Notes: a model not told the origin generated them from the sequence alone. Counted from the first letter of the stretch, positions 12,095 to 24,317 are shown. The stretch: DNA of 64,000 bases from Hemileia vastatrix (GCA_030280995.1 JASXTE010000009.1:1892501-1956500); one strand, 5' to 3'. Numbers and translations are program-made.

Positions 12095-14268
12095 TTACAT
12101 TTTTAGCTCAATTATTTTCCTTTGAATCTTATACATGCTGAATTCTATACTTCCATGTACAAAATAATTCAAAAAATTTACTTCATTTTGCTGCCCCATT
12201 CTATACAGCCAATCATCAGCCTGCGTCTCAACTGTTGGATTCCAATTCGGCTCCTATTTCAACATTGAACATATAAAAAATTTAATATTTTTGTTCTTAA
12301 TATAAAATATAAGAAATTGAGCTCACCATTATATATAAATTTTAAGCACATCTGAGATCTATACCCACTCCTGCAGCCTGAATTGTTCCAACCAAAACTT
12401 GGCAATTTTTATTAAAATGGAATTCATGCATATTTTATTCTTGTTTTGTCCTTCTGAGTTCACTCATAAGCTGGTTATACCTAATATAGTGGTCATCTAG
12501 AGCCATTTTTATTCTATTTTGAAATATAAAGAAATTGTTTTTAATAAGCCAACAAAATTTTGTAAAACAATTCATTATATAATCAATTACATCTGCAAAA
12601 AGTCTGCAAAGTTGGAGAATATAACAGCTTTCGGAAACTTTATACCCCTTTTACCATACAAAAAGTTTTTCAAATTGCCTATAAGATCACAAATCTTTGT
12701 GGAATGCTGCCAGGTGAAATCAAAAGTTGGAGTTTCATCCAGATTTTTGTAGATTGGAATGTTACAGAATTTTCTTAAAATCATCAGCTCTCTAAGAAAA
12801 CTAGGATGAGTCCCAAGGGAGATCAGTGCTTCTGGAGGGCCCATATTGCTCATTGAATCATTCTTGAAGCAAATCAAGTTTATACCTCCATGGATCTTCT
12901 AATTTAACCAATATCCCCCTTTGAATCTTTTTTGGAAGAGACAAAAGTCCATCCTTTGTTCTACGTAGGCTTATGACTTTCATTAAGTGATTTATTGATT
13001 TAATAGAATAAGACTTTCCTTTTTTCAAACCTGGAAAAATTAAATTCTTCCATAACCAGTCTTCTTGCCACTTTTCAATTCTAAGAAAAAATATGAGACT
13101 TTGAAGGTCAGTGGGCCTGTTCTGAAGTGGAGTTCCAGTCAAGAATAGTCAATTTTAAAATTCCAAGTCAAATATTGTTTAATCCCTCTGTGAGTAAGGA
13201 TTTTTAATGTAACTAAAAGAATATTTATAAAAATTAATTTTTAAGTTTTAGATATAGAAATGGGTACTAATTGAGTTTCATCTAAAACAACTCTATACCA
13301 AAAGAGCTTTTGAGTCACCGGTATCTTTTTTTGGCTTTGATTTTTTGACATTGTTGGGCTAGCTGTTTCATAGGTCGTTAAAACAACAGCAGTGTCCTGT
13401 AGCTCATTGACATTAGTATTTTGACAATCCTTTTCATAAAGAACCTTAAAAGGAGTGCATTATCTTCAAAGTGCACACTTATTTCATTGATCCAATTTTA
13501 TAGTGCTTGGAGTGGGCATATAATCAATGTGGCTGAACTCTGTTTAATACCTTCTTGATTTTCCGATACCTGGAATTGTCTTTCTTCACTTTGAGTTGTA
13601 CTAATAAGAGAAAGAGTTGAAAGTGTCTTTCCCAAAACCATATCATCATTGAGTATTGAACCATTTCTTTCATGGGTTAATTGATTGTTAGGAAACTGAT
13701 CTTTTTAGTCATCAAATCAAGTTTTAAGCCAATGGTTGTCCTGGTGCCTCCATATTATATCCAACTTTTCCTTTAACATTCGTTCATTTTCAATCATAAA
13801 ATTTATTGCTTGAAGTTGATGTGTTTTGAGAACTGTTTTGATTCCTCGGATAAGTTGATCAGCTTTTCATTCATGAGTACTCTGAGATATTTTGAAAGAG
13901 CCTTCAAAATTTACATGGGGGATAATAAAAAAGATAGTGGAGTTGTAGTTTGGGATCAGACATAAATCAATTTGAGAAGAAGAAAATGCTTCTTTAGCAA
14001 TACTGATTAGTGTACTTGAAGAAAAGAGGCATCCCCAAAGTTGATACTGATTACCAAAAACTGGAACCAAGTAAGCATGAAAATAGAATGGCTTCATAGG
14101 ATTCAAGGCACTTCTTTGGTTTAAGTGGTGAGATCCAGACACAATGTCACCCAATAGTGGTCCAATGTGTTGACTCTGCACTTGAGAAAGATTACCGACA
14201 AGGGTTGGTTTTCTTTCTTCAAATAGTCCAAAAATATGAACACTAAAATGGCCTTGCTGTAAAATCAT
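12095..14268 (-). pseudogene. SNF2/Rad5-like helicase pseudogene
   Basis: Reading the minus strand from 14268, an N-terminal region is followed by KTHQLQAINFMI (Q-motif region). A degenerate Walker A follows, ILNDDMVLGKT, with Val where the family has Gly. Then come TTYET (motif Ib region), a motif II block RVVLDETQ in place of DEAH/DEGH, MTGTPLQNR (motif III), LRRTKDGLLSLP, KAVIFSNFADFL, IQAAGVGIDL and EPNWNPTVETQ with WLYRMGQQ (motifs V-VI). It ends at a TAA at 12095-12097. Several introns are implied, and stops occur near 13865 and 13710. The family remodels chromatin or processes stalled forks using ATP. Altered motifs I and II make activity unlikely. Domain order and length suggest a Rad5/Rad16/HLTF type. 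Confidence 0.75.
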
Positions 14269-15210
14269 GGGGTCAGTGAGTTTTGAAATCTTGAAATTAC
14301 ATTCATATAAATTTTATTGGTCGTTATTGAGAACTGTCCACACATCTGAGACTTGACATATTAAGTAAGAATAGTATCTGAAGATAGTGTTTTTTAAAAG
14401 ATGAATTGAAGCAAAAAATGAATAATCAGTTTTGAATAAAACGACAAAATAACTTTTTAGCATATGCTATGCTAAGCTCATAATTCTTTCACATGTATTA
14501 TTATTATATTTTTAATAAATATTGGAAGTAAATCAATGATAACTAAAATGAATAATATGGCTTAAATATAAATGTTGAGCCTATAGAGTAAATTTTGGTT
14601 TGTGGAGGAAGAAAATTTTTCTCAATAAAAATGTGCTTTATTGTTACATTATAATCACAAAATAGAATAATTTCACTCTTATTACACTTATTTATGTTTT
14701 TTTCTAATAGTAAAATGCTTTAGATGTCAGTTCAAAATCCAAATTGAAACTACTACCTAGAACGATGTCTTAATACTAACATACTTTTTGTAAGTGTTTG
14801 GACAGACACTTATGGTGATCTCAGTAATATTAAAATTGATTTGAATTGTATGTTTTATCAAATATCTATGTATTCTAGTGTAATAATTGAGATACTACAG
14901 TTTAACTTTCTGTTACCAACTTGGCAAGAAAATATATGTAGATATTCTTAGAACAAATATCAAATTTTGCTTTCCACATGATGGGAAAGTGAATATTATG
15001 ATATGTTAAGTGATATGTTCAAGCTTTGCTCAATCTGTGCTCAGCTCAAAATCAAAGTAATCACCAAGCTCCAAGAAACCTGTGATTGATTTCTGTTGAA
15101 CCTAGGTCTAACTGATTACCAAATCTTTGTCCAATTAATTTAAATCTGGTTTCACAATGAACTCCCAACAGCCTTCCAACAGCTTTCCAACCACTTCCCA
15201 ACATTTTTAA
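14269..15210. other. Non-coding, no gene seen
   Basis: AT-rich DNA without recognisable coding sequence. The last 200 bp contain CTCAA- and TTCCAAC-like reiterations and probably belong to the subterminal region of T3. Confidence 0.5.
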
Positions 15211-15256
15211 ATGAGGGGTATTGCTAGCAATACCCCCCCCCATTTTTTCTGTGGTG
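15211..15256. mobile_element. T3: right end of a TIR DNA transposon
   Basis: The hairpin GGGTATTGCTAGCAATACCC, a nine-C run and the terminus TTTTTTCTGTGGTG repeat the T2 end almost exactly, so T2 and T3 are probably close relatives. The following bases (CTTGT) equal those after T1. Upstream, short CCAAC motifs recur (15165-15205). No left partner was found in the window. Confidence 0.65.
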
Positions 15257-15298
15257 CTTGTGCAGCAATTCATGTTGTTCTTCATTTTAAACTAAATA

Positions 15299-15502
15299 TT
15301 AACCCTGTTTCAGGTAGCAGTCAGGGTGAGTAACAACAGCTCTAGTGGGGTTGAACAAGTTTATCCAATGGAATATTGAGCTGCAAGAAATAGAAGTACA
15401 ACACTTGGCATTGATTGCTTCAAGTGTAAGCCCTTTGAAAGCTGCCATGACAACTGATAGTTTATGTTGAGGGTCATATTGACAAAAAGTTGATTTTGAG
15501 TG
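15299..15502 (-). pseudogene. N-terminal fragment of a probable Tc1/mariner-like transposase
   Basis: On the minus strand, about 60 codons read DPQHKLSVVMAAFKGL, then a possible helix-turn-helix (LEAINAKCCTSIS, IFHWINLF), then RAVVTHPDCYLKQG and a stop. The pattern of a short basic start, a homeodomain-like helix-turn-helix and a linker with a conserved Y-x-K/R-x-G resembles the DNA-binding part of DDE_3-type transposases in rusts. The catalytic DDE domain is absent; the frame ends about 40 bp before the T3 end. The upstream part of the long open frame is an artefact of a purine/pyrimidine microsatellite. The assignment is tentative. Confidence 0.35.
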
Positions 15503-15643
15503 AAGACCTAGGTAAAAAAGGTTGTCAGAATAAGAGAAAAAAAAAGTAGAAAAATAACATACTGAAGATGAGGATGAGGAGGATAGATGGGAGGAAAGGG
15601 GGGACCAAGAGCTGTGAGATGACCTATATGAGAAAAAAACAAA

Positions 15644-15712
15644 GTTGAAAAGAAAGAAGAAGAAAAAAGAAGAAAAAAGAAGAAAAAAGAAGAAAAAAGA
15701 AGAAAAAAGAAA
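15644..15712. repeat. (AGAAGAAAAA)n tandem repeat
   Basis: A 10-nt purine unit (agaagaaaaa) is repeated about five to six times. It opens all minus-strand frames and creates spurious open frames on both strands. Confidence 0.9.
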
Positions 15713-16269
15713 GTCACAAGTGGAAGACCAACTTATAAGATCCAGAATGTGGACAAGGAGGGCGGAAAAAAGACATGGTAGAGAAGGGGGGAAAATGGGA
15801 AAAATCACCCCAGTGCCACAAACAGGGCATACAGTGTCAAAACTTGTGGTTTTTCTCTCATGTTCGTTTCTATTCTAATTTAGCACATATTTTTCTGGCA
15901 TAATTTATTCAATGATACATATGATAATTATCACGTTTGCTCTTGTATCATGACATTCCATGTGATTTCTTTTACAACTTGACATGTGCTATACAATCTT
16001 ATCCCAGGATATCTTTGAGCTGTTTTGTCACATATATAGAGAATTATTGATCAGTTCTGTTTTTCCCATCTCTGTTATTTTCGCTCAAAGATATCCGTTA
16101 CCTTATAGGTTAGATTGTGATTTTGTTTCTATTTATTTTGTTTTTCTAAGTCGTCTTTCTCTTCCATTATGATCTCAGGTACTTTACAGAGATCAATTAT
16201 TAGGAGAGATTTGGGACCGTTAACTAATAGCGCGGTTGTTTATTTATAAAAAGATTTCAGGGTTTTTCA

Positions 16270-16286
16270 GGTTATGGGCCCAGAGC
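16270..16286 (+). other. C1 primer binding site (initiator tRNA-Met half)
   Basis: GGTTATGGGCCCAGAGC lies directly after a CA that can end the LTR. It is complementary to the anticodon arm of initiator tRNA-Met (loop CCCATAA), the classic internal-half primer of Copia-type elements. Confidence 0.65.
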
Positions 16287-16294
16287 CTTATTAG

Positions 16295-16996
16295 ATGTTA
16301 TCCAGCGATACATTTAATATTCCTTCACCAGCTTCTTCCGATAACCTATCAATAGACTCAACTGAAACTGCCTGTCCCTCTCCATCTTCAAATATGGAAC
16401 CCTCTGAAAATTCTAATGAGTCATCTCGAAATATCCTGATACTCTCATCTGACAATTTCCAAGAATGGAGGATTTGTATGCTTGCTCATTTAACTCGTCA
16501 TAAATTAAAGTCTCTTGTCTTGGGTAAAGAACCTCGCCCTTTGGAGAATGCTCCTCAAACCATAGTGGATGAATTTCAAACAAGGGTTGATAAAGCTACG
16601 GACATTATCATCTCCAAGATTGATGCAAGCAGTCTTGCAGCTTTTGTTACCAAAACGGATATGGATAATCCCTGGTTGATTTGGTCAAAATTAAGTACCC
16701 AATACGCTGCAGAAGATGCCTCAAATAGGGCCTCCATCTTTACTTGCTATAATGATGTTAAGTGTCATGACAAAGGCCTCAAAGTTTTTGTTAATGAACT
16801 TCAAACAAGGATTAACGAACTTGGAGCTGTGGGTGTGTCTGTTAAGGTGAACTTGAGGCCCATCAAATTTTACGACTCCTCCCTGACTCTTATCAGACTC
16901 ATAAGGCACTTATTTGGCACTCCTCTGAAGTCTCGCATCAAAATATCTCTGTTCATAATTTACTTTCAAGACTCGCTCGACTTGCTATTGAAGTAG
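16295..16996 (+). pseudogene. C1 gag (5' part)
   Basis: It starts with an ATG 25 bp after the primer site. A Ser-rich N-terminus is followed by a Copia gag core: SSDNFQEWR near residue 53, WLIWSKLSTQY near residue 126 and FVNELQTRINELG. The frame is lost between about 16860 and 16950; the correct continuation (HNLLSRLARLAIEVES) is in another frame and leads into the zinc knuckle. The family forms the cytoplasmic particle. Confidence 0.75.
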
Positions 16997-18345
16997 AGTC
17001 TGATGTCACTGATAATTCAGCTCTTGTCAATATGGTCAAAGCTGCTGATAAGCCAAAGTGGCCAGTTTTTTGTAACGGTAAACATAACCCAAAAAAAAAG
17101 CATAGTGAAGAAAACTGCTTTGAGCTTCATCCGGAAAAAAGAAAAAGCCGTTCAGTGTCTCAAAATGTATCTATAACAGAACCAGAAATACACACCAATA
17201 TTAGTTATGCTCCAACTAAAATTTTCAACGCCAGCCTTAATTGTTCAGTTGGCAATCTCATTATTTTTGACAGTGGTGCAACCGTCCAGATGTTTCGTCA
17301 TTGAAGAAACTTCAAGAATTACCAGTTTAGTCGCAAACCAATCAAACTTGGTAATGGTTCAATTATGTAAAGTCAAGGAATTGGATCTGTAGACCTTGTC
17401 ACTCCACGTGAGGTTATTACTCTTACTAAATGTCTTCATGTCCCGGCAATAAACCAGAATTTAGTGGGCATTGGACCATTTATAGAACAAGGATGTAGTC
17501 AGATAACCAATCCAAACGGTTCAGTTTCAATTCTTAAAGACAATGATGTTATCCTCGATGAAAAATTGGATCCACATGAAGGACTTATTGTTCTTAATTC
17601 TAATTTCGGTAAGTCTTTCAGTGTTTCTTTCAATTCTTTTCTCTCAACTAACTCAAAATCTCTTTGGCACAATAGACTAGGACACACAAACGAAAACTAT
17701 TTAAATAAACTTAAAAACATCATTGGTTGTAGTTTTGTTGATGACCAAAATCTTTGTGAACCATGTGTAGATGCTAAGCATCATACTCTTCCTTTCTCTG
17801 GTACAATTCCAAGAGGAACTCGTTTTCTTGAATATCTACACTGTGATTTAAGCGGAAAAATTACCCCACCTTCTAAAGGAGGCTCGCTTTATTATTTTAA
17901 ATTAAGCGATTCATTCACTTCTTATTGATTTGTTTTTACTATTGAAAGAAAATCGAATACTTTTCATACCTTTCTGAAATTTAAAAAGCATATTGAAAAT
18001 TCATCTCTACTTAAAATTGCCAATTTGGTGTGCAATAATGGCACAGAATTTATAAATAAAGAATTTCATGATTTAAGTGTTGTTGACGGTTTCAAAATTA
18101 TAACCACTTCATCTTACACTCCTCAGCAAAACCCAATAGCTGAGCGTGGAAATCGTACGACTACGGAAATGACTAAAGTGCTACTCTTTCACACCAAAAT
18201 GCCTGTTGAATGCTGGGGAGAAGCAGTAAACACCGCTGTGTATATTGAGAATCATTTGCCATGTTCCTCAATTAATTTCATCACTCCATATGAAAAAAGG
18301 TTTGAAAAGATTCTGAAATTGTCCCATATGCGAAATTTTGGTTGA
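16950..18345 (+). pseudogene. C1 zinc knuckle, protease and integrase
   Basis: A knuckle-like CNGKHNP...H...C...LHP block occurs at 17070-17140. The protease motif IFDSGATVQMF lies at about 17260. The gag-pre-integrase H/C block (WHNRLGH, CEPCVDAKHH) and the integrase core (EYLHCDLSG, CNNGTEF, NPIAERGN) follow. The second catalytic aspartate is Asn (AAT) in CNNGTEF, consistent with a G-to-A change. Nonsense codons at 17302, 17368, 17926 and 18343 all stay in frame. Confidence 0.8.
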
Positions 18346-20250
18346 GCTGCTTATGCACTCATGGATAAAAAGTTAAGAAAATGAAAATTTTCTCCTAATT
18401 CCATTAAATGTTGCTTTCTTGGATACTCTGAAGACACCACCTCTTATCGCCTCTTAAGACTTGATACAAATCAAATTATTTATTCACACAGTGTGATTTT
18501 TTACGAATAAAATTTTCCTCTATCAAAAGTTTACAAAGAGGGTCTTCAGATGGTCAATTTGTTTACGGAATCTCTTGATTCAGAATTACCACAAAACCTT
18601 TCCAGTGATTCAATCTCACAATCAGATCATATCTTTGAATGCAATGGTCCAGAATCACCAACTATTCCTCCCAGTGACAATGTATCTAACAATAAAAGTG
18701 GTAAATTCTGGGAGTATAAACTTGCTTCAGATACAGCTCCACAAGATATTAATTCTGAAATAGATCCAAAGAATATTATTCATGGATCAAGGATCAGGCA
18801 AAGGCGTAATTGGAATTCAGCCAGTTTAATTGATCAATATATTTGCTTTACGTCTTCTCTTTAGGCACATTCTCAACATGACTTTACCTTGAATTCAATA
18901 TTTTCCAATCCACTCACATATTATGAAGCAATCAATCGACAAGATGGCGATTAGTGGATTACTGCTATTGATAAAGAGTTAGATATGATTAATAAACAGA
19001 AAGTCTGGGAAATAGTTGAAAAACCAAAGGATGTTCCATCTATTGGTTCAGTCTGGGTGTTTAAGATCAAGAGAGATGCCGATGGAAACATAATTAAACA
19101 CAAGGCTAGATTGTGTGCTTGTGGCTGTTCTCAAAAAGCAGGTATTAACTATTTTGAGACATTTGCTCCCACTGGTAGATTGACTACTTTACGAGTCCTG
19201 ATGAGCATTGCAAATAGTGAAGACTGGGATTTCATTCAAATGGATGTTAAAGGCCCATTTCTCCATGGAAAACCTGATGAAGAAGTTTTTATGAATTTTC
19301 CTCTTGGGATGAAGAAACCAGGAAACTTTGTCAATCCCGTCCTTCTATTGAAACGCTCTCTTTATGGCTTGAAACAAGCATCACGATGCTGGTATAATGA
19401 ATTACTCCGATTCTTTTACTCAGTAAATTTTTACCCGTCCTTAGCTGATCCATGTCTTTTCATACACGAGAGTGTTGAAAATCCCTGTTATGTACATGTT
19501 CATGTCAATGATTTATCGATTTTTGGAAAAAATGTCTCCTGGTTTAAGGACGCAATCAAGGCACATTTTGACATGGAAGAATTTGGTGATGCAAAATTTA
19601 TCTTAGGCATGCGTGTTACAAGAAACTGAGAAGCCAAAACCCTCTCACTTTTTCAAGACCAGGAGATTAGGGACCTTCTACGTTCTTATGATCTGCAGGA
19701 CTGTAAACCAGTGTCTACGCCAATGTTGATGAACACGCAGTTAGAGAAAGCCACTGAAGCAGAAATTCAAGATTTTGAAAAACTCAATATTAACTACAGG
19801 AGAGCAGTGGGATGACTCAACTATATTTCACAGGGAACATGACCGGACATTGCTTTTGCAAATAGTCAATTAGCTCAACACCTCAACTCACCGGGCATCA
19901 AGCACTGGATTGCATATAAAAGAGTTTTACGTTATTTAAAGGGAAAAATTAATGTTTCCTTAAATTTCAATGGTTTTGTTTCCCTTTCCAATGAAGGCAA
20001 CCTCAGTCACTCAATGCCAGATGGTTTTGCTGATGCTGACTGGGCGGGTTGTCAAGATACACGAAGGTCAACCACTGGCTATGTATTCATCATTAACGGC
20101 ACTGCGGTCAGTTGGCGATGTAAGAAGCAACCCACCATTGCACTTAGCACCTCAGAAGCTGAAAGCAAAGCAACCGTTGATGCTAGTCAAGAAGCCATTT
20201 GGATGCAGAATTTACTCATAGACTTAGGATACAATCGAAAAACCTGGTTA
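18346..20250 (+). pseudogene. C1 reverse transcriptase and RNase H
   Basis: The frame continues through stops at 18862, 18952, 19627, 19813 and 19840. RT landmarks are VWVFKIKRDADG, HKARLCACG, FAPTGRLTTLR and the polymerase box, which reads VNDLSIFG instead of YVDDL: the first catalytic Asp is Asn (AAT). RNase H shows GFADADWAGC and LSTSEAES. The protein is cut off before the end of RNase H. With Asn replacing catalytic Asp in both IN and RT, the element is dead. Confidence 0.8.
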
Positions 20251-20255
20251 ATACA

Positions 20256-20440
20256 GTTTTCTTTCTTTTCACCTCTTTTTTTCCCTTCTCCCTCCTCTTC
20301 CCTTCATTATTATTATTATTATTATTATTATTTTAGTTTGTCTTTCTTTTTTGTGGGTTTTTTATTTTATTTTTATTATTATTATTTTTTATTTTTTAAT
20401 TTTTTAATTAATTTTTATTCTTTTTTTGAAGAGGGAAAGA
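20256..20440. repeat. Pyrimidine-rich low-complexity tract with (ATT)n
   Basis: CT-rich DNA passes into about nine ATT units and then T-rich DNA. It joins the truncated C1 to the next gene. Confidence 0.85.
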
Positions 20441-20517
20441 GAGTATTTAGCATGAATATTTCTTATAATTAATATTATTTATTGAATATACGTGCGGTGG
20501 GATTTTTATTTTGACAG

Positions 20518-22469
20518 CTTCAGATTCGTCAGTTGGAAATAAAAGAAAAAGCATAAGTTCGGATAATAATGATTGCGGTTCTTTATCTGAAAAAGAGAAT
20601 GATCAAAGCAATAAAAAATTAAAACTATCATGTCTCTCAGCAACTCCACGTGATAAAAAAATCAACAGTTTCCCAATTCACTCAGAAGAAAATCGACAAT
20701 TGATTCGGCAAGAGCTTCAAAATCTCATTTATTTTCCTTTATTTATAAATGAATTAGAAACGAAGAAAAAAGATTTATATGTTACTTGGGATGTGTTTTG
20801 GGGGTGGTGTGCAACGGGACCATCGAATGATATTCCTAAAGTTTTCAAAGATTTTATTTTGAAGTATTACAAGATATATGATTTGTGTGAGTCACTAAAA
20901 TGATTAATTAAAAAACGATATTTTAAGCAAAATATATTCTTTTTCTCAAGATAAAAACATGGTAGATCTCAAAAAAATCATTTATGAAAAATTTAACACC
21001 TATATTCAAGATATCAAAACTATCGAATGGGAAATAAGTCGAGATGTAGACACATATGCGGGCTGGCGAGATAAAATTGTGCAATGGATAATTTTCATGA
21101 CTCTTCCAACTAATGCAGATACTAATGGTAATAATTTGAGATGGATGGGATTTTCTTTTTCTGATATTAAGGTAATAAGGTATTAGAATTGAGCTTATTT
21201 TTTATTTTTTATATGTTGTTGTAGAAAAAGAAGGGAAAAAGAAATTCCTACGAGGCCTGGGGATCCTAGGATGCTATGAAAATGCTATTAGTCTTTCCCA
21301 AAATCCAACTGCAGGTAAGTGAACAAAAAATCCATGACACTACGAATCATTTTTGTTTCGCCATGAGGCGAAACAGTTGTGCAACCCTTACGAAACAATT
21401 TTTTTAGGCATTTAAGACTCACTTAAGAACTTTAAGTAATAAAAATAATTGCTACATAATTGTTGCGTAATCGTTGCGCCATTGTTGCGCCCCAAGACGA
21501 AACGAACGTTCGTTGCAGTGTTACTCACGACAAAGTTTAAACTTTACATTCTGATTTCGCGCGAAAAAAAAAAAAAACACTTCGTGGAGCAAGAATATAA
21601 TTTTCAACCTGCAATCATTCAATCTATGGCTTACGGTCTAGCAGCAGAATATCAAACTGCTTTAGATGCTTGTCAGGAGATTTTGAACTTTTCTGAGAAG
21701 AATAAATTATTTAAAGATTATTTTTGGAAGTGTGTTGGTAGAACAATAAAATTCGATAAACCCACTTACATTCCAGGTGAGATTCTTTTCTTTTTTTGTG
21801 TGTGCGTGAGCGGTTTTCATATTTTTTTAGAAAATTTTTTAAACGTGTGCTTTTTCTTCCAATATCACGATTAGACTCAGCGTATCAAGCACTTTATTTT
21901 TTAACTGAAATTGCTTTCAAAAATATAGAAGACGCTGATCTATCTACCTCTAATCCAAAAAGAAATCTCTTGAAAAACTTCCTAGAAAAGACAGTAAACG
22001 GTGAAATACAAGAAAACCAAGTAACAGATGTTCTTAAAAATATTAGAAAGGCGAAATCAGCATTAAGTGAACTTAAGAAAATGGAAAGGGTATGTTCAAA
22101 GGTAGCTAATTTCATTGTGACTACGTCTGAAACTTCCCACGAGTATCTTGCTAATTCAAAAGGTGAGTTCTCAACCCCCAAACTTCACATATGTATATGC
22201 ATATACATGGCCATCTTTTTTTTTAAAAAATGTACAAAAATTTAAGCTAACAGTAATATTTGAAACTTTCAGGAGGAATAATATCTAATTTTATAAAACT
22301 TAAACGCTGGATTTATCAGCTTCTCCTTCTTATGTTCGGCCAAAAGCATCCGTTGGTGGCGCATGAGGACCCATCGAGGCATACATTAACCATTAATCAT
22401 GAAGAAATGGAGAAGATTTATCGAGGAAATATTGAAATGTTGGAGAATGAAGTTTTAAATAAAATATAG
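20518..22469 (+). CDS. Multi-exon gene of unknown function, 5' end missing
   Basis: Probable exons: 20518-20886, 20951-21171, about 21225-21313, about 21590-21775, about 21878-22161 and about 22274-22469. Evidence is open frames flanked by acceptors (tttattttgacag, tctcaag, ttgttgtag, cacgattag) and donors (gtgagt, gtaagt, gtgagt). The first intron (64 bp) keeps frame. The third exon does not join in frame with the donor I chose, so that boundary, or the gene, is uncertain. The predicted protein has a basic Ser/Asn/Lys-rich N-terminus, the block FWGWCATGP, and Lys/Glu-rich helical regions. No transposon domain, signal peptide or clear membrane segment is seen. It begins at a splice acceptor just after the C1 remnant, so a first exon may have been lost. 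It may belong to a rust-lineage-specific family; I do not recognise it. Confidence 0.5.
21338..21520. mobile_element. Small MITE-like element inside an intron
   Basis: This 183-bp segment begins CACTACGAATC and ends TTCGTTGCAGTG; the ends are imperfect inverted repeats (CACT...AGTG, with TTTCG/CGAAA inside). It contains a perfect hairpin GTTTCGCC-ATGA-GGCGAAAC and is richer in CG than the surrounding intron. The flanking triplets TGA and TTA are only a partial target-site match. It probably explains why this intron is about five times longer than the others. Confidence 0.45.
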
Positions 22470-23903
22470 TTAACTAATTTATATATATTTTGAAATTTAG
22501 CAGGAGACTTGATGGAATTGAAATGAAATAATTTACAAGTAAATGGAAAAGTGATATACCTAAACATTTAACCTCCATTATTTGTTAAAATATACGGGAT
22601 ATATGAGGTTTTACACACAATGAGTCATTATTTTTCTCTGTAAAGTCTGCCATTAGGTGTGAAAATTAGGTTATTAGAGTAAAGTAAAGAGTTGTTCCAA
22701 TTTTTTATTGTGCTTTGCTAAGGCTAGTGGATGACATACAGATTAAGCTATTATATCCAATCTTGGGAATTATCCTTTAAATATAATTTTTGTTTACCTC
22801 TTTGCCTCTATTTGATTTCAGAATTTGAACCTAGTAATTTAACTTCAGTATGTTGCTGAGAATTATATTATTACTTGTAAACTGTTCCAATTTAGAGAGA
22901 CCTATTCTTGTTTACTATTAACTAATTTTCTTTAGTAAATCAAATGAAGACCCCTTAATTTCAGGCAATGCACCTTCTCTGTCCTGATTTGGTAATAATA
23001 CCAAGCTAAAATACAAAATTATGGCACCATTTCACAATAAACCTATAATTTTGATTTACTTCTTAAAATTATGAACTGAAGTATTACACGCCTTTGTATC
23101 AAACACATAAGTTTTAAATCATTATTTTTCCGTATTTTGCAAAAACCACACCCCCTGCCCAAGTGTGACCGCTCACTATCAATTTACAAGCTTTCATACC
23201 AAACATTTTGTCATAAATCTGAGACTCATAAACTTATCATTAGGAAAATCATGCATTTTGTTGAAGCTACATGTCTTCCCCATTTCCAAGCCACAAAAAC
23301 TTGTACTCAAGAAAATTGTTAAAGTAAATATTATAGTACTTGCTATATGTCTTGAAAGAAGGAATTGGAGAAAGACTAGAGAGAAAAACCCTTGTCCTTT
23401 TGAAAATATAGTAAGATTAACTTGTTACAGCAGCAAATTGAAGTTCAACTACTTTTTTCCCCTTTACTAACACTCTTTACTTCTTGACATGGCAAGATAG
23501 TAGCCACTTGATAGACTACCTTGATACCACAAAAAGGAGATAAAGAGTTGAAGAGTGAAAATTGAAAATTAAAAATTGAAATATGTCTAGACACTTTTCA
23601 GATGGTTGAGAAAGTTACCCCAACCAATCTCTATACATATCAATTCACCTCTTCAATATCTACACACAGAGTGCCAAAATCTATCAAATCAAAATTTCTC
23701 CTATCTCTAGATATAAATACCAGCTGCCTAATAGCATATCAAAAAATCTTATTTTTAAGGTGGGCTGGCTGATTGGAGCAGACCTGAACAGAAAAGTGAG
23801 GCATTTTTAAGACATAAGAGGGTGGAATACTGCTAACACTAGCTCTAGCCAAGGACATGATTGACAATGCTGATTTCAGAAGTGAGACTAACTAGACTGA
23901 CTA
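22470..23903. other. Non-coding, nothing recognised
   Basis: AT-rich DNA between the multi-exon gene and C2. Open frames at 23137-23470 overlap one another and show no family features. Confidence 0.5.
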
Positions 23904-24317
23904 TGTTGGGGCCACCAGTGTGGAAGTCATAAGTTTAGTATGGTGTAGACAATGTTGAGTTTCTGAGACATATGCTTCCTAACCCATGAGATAAGTGTTA
24001 ATACATCATGTATTTCCATATTATAATTTCTACTGCACACCTATTTCAGTAATGTGTATTATCTGCTACAGTGTAAGGTTAGAGTAGTAGGTTATACAAT
24101 GATTATAAAAATTATTATATACATATATATATGTGTCTCTCCAGTATTATATACTCATTTATTGTTATCTCATTGATATCAATTACCTTATCACTGATTG
24201 AACACACATTACTTGTGGCACCTTGTTACTGTCACTCATAGGTTGGCTCATAAACATCTGCCAACTCCCGCTAATTTTGTAACTTACAAACTCTTTATTA
24301 TATTGTAAAAATCTACA
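23904..24317 (+). repeat. Possible C2 5' LTR
   Basis: It begins TGTTGGGG and ends TCTACA immediately before a primer-site candidate. The length (about 414 bp) is usual for a Copia LTR. The 3' LTR lies outside the window, so the start is a guess. Confidence 0.35.

Larger units (their letters stand above)
16270..20250 (+). mobile_element. C1: Ty1/Copia retrotransposon, 3'-truncated and decayed
   Basis: Primer site, gag, protease, integrase, reverse transcriptase and RNase H occur in Copia order. After one frameshift in gag all later domains share one frame with several nonsense codons. The RNase H breaks off after STSEAES...LIDLGY and runs into a pyrimidine-rich low-complexity tract, so the 3' LTR is missing. 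A 5' LTR should end at TTTCA (16265-16269), but its start cannot be fixed without a second copy. Confidence 0.8.

Noticed and set aside
15508..15878. Long open frames on both strands over the purine repeat
   Set aside because: Poly-Phe/Ser and poly-Lys/Glu translation of the (AGAAGAAAAA)n repeat; only the separate block 15299-15502 looks like protein.
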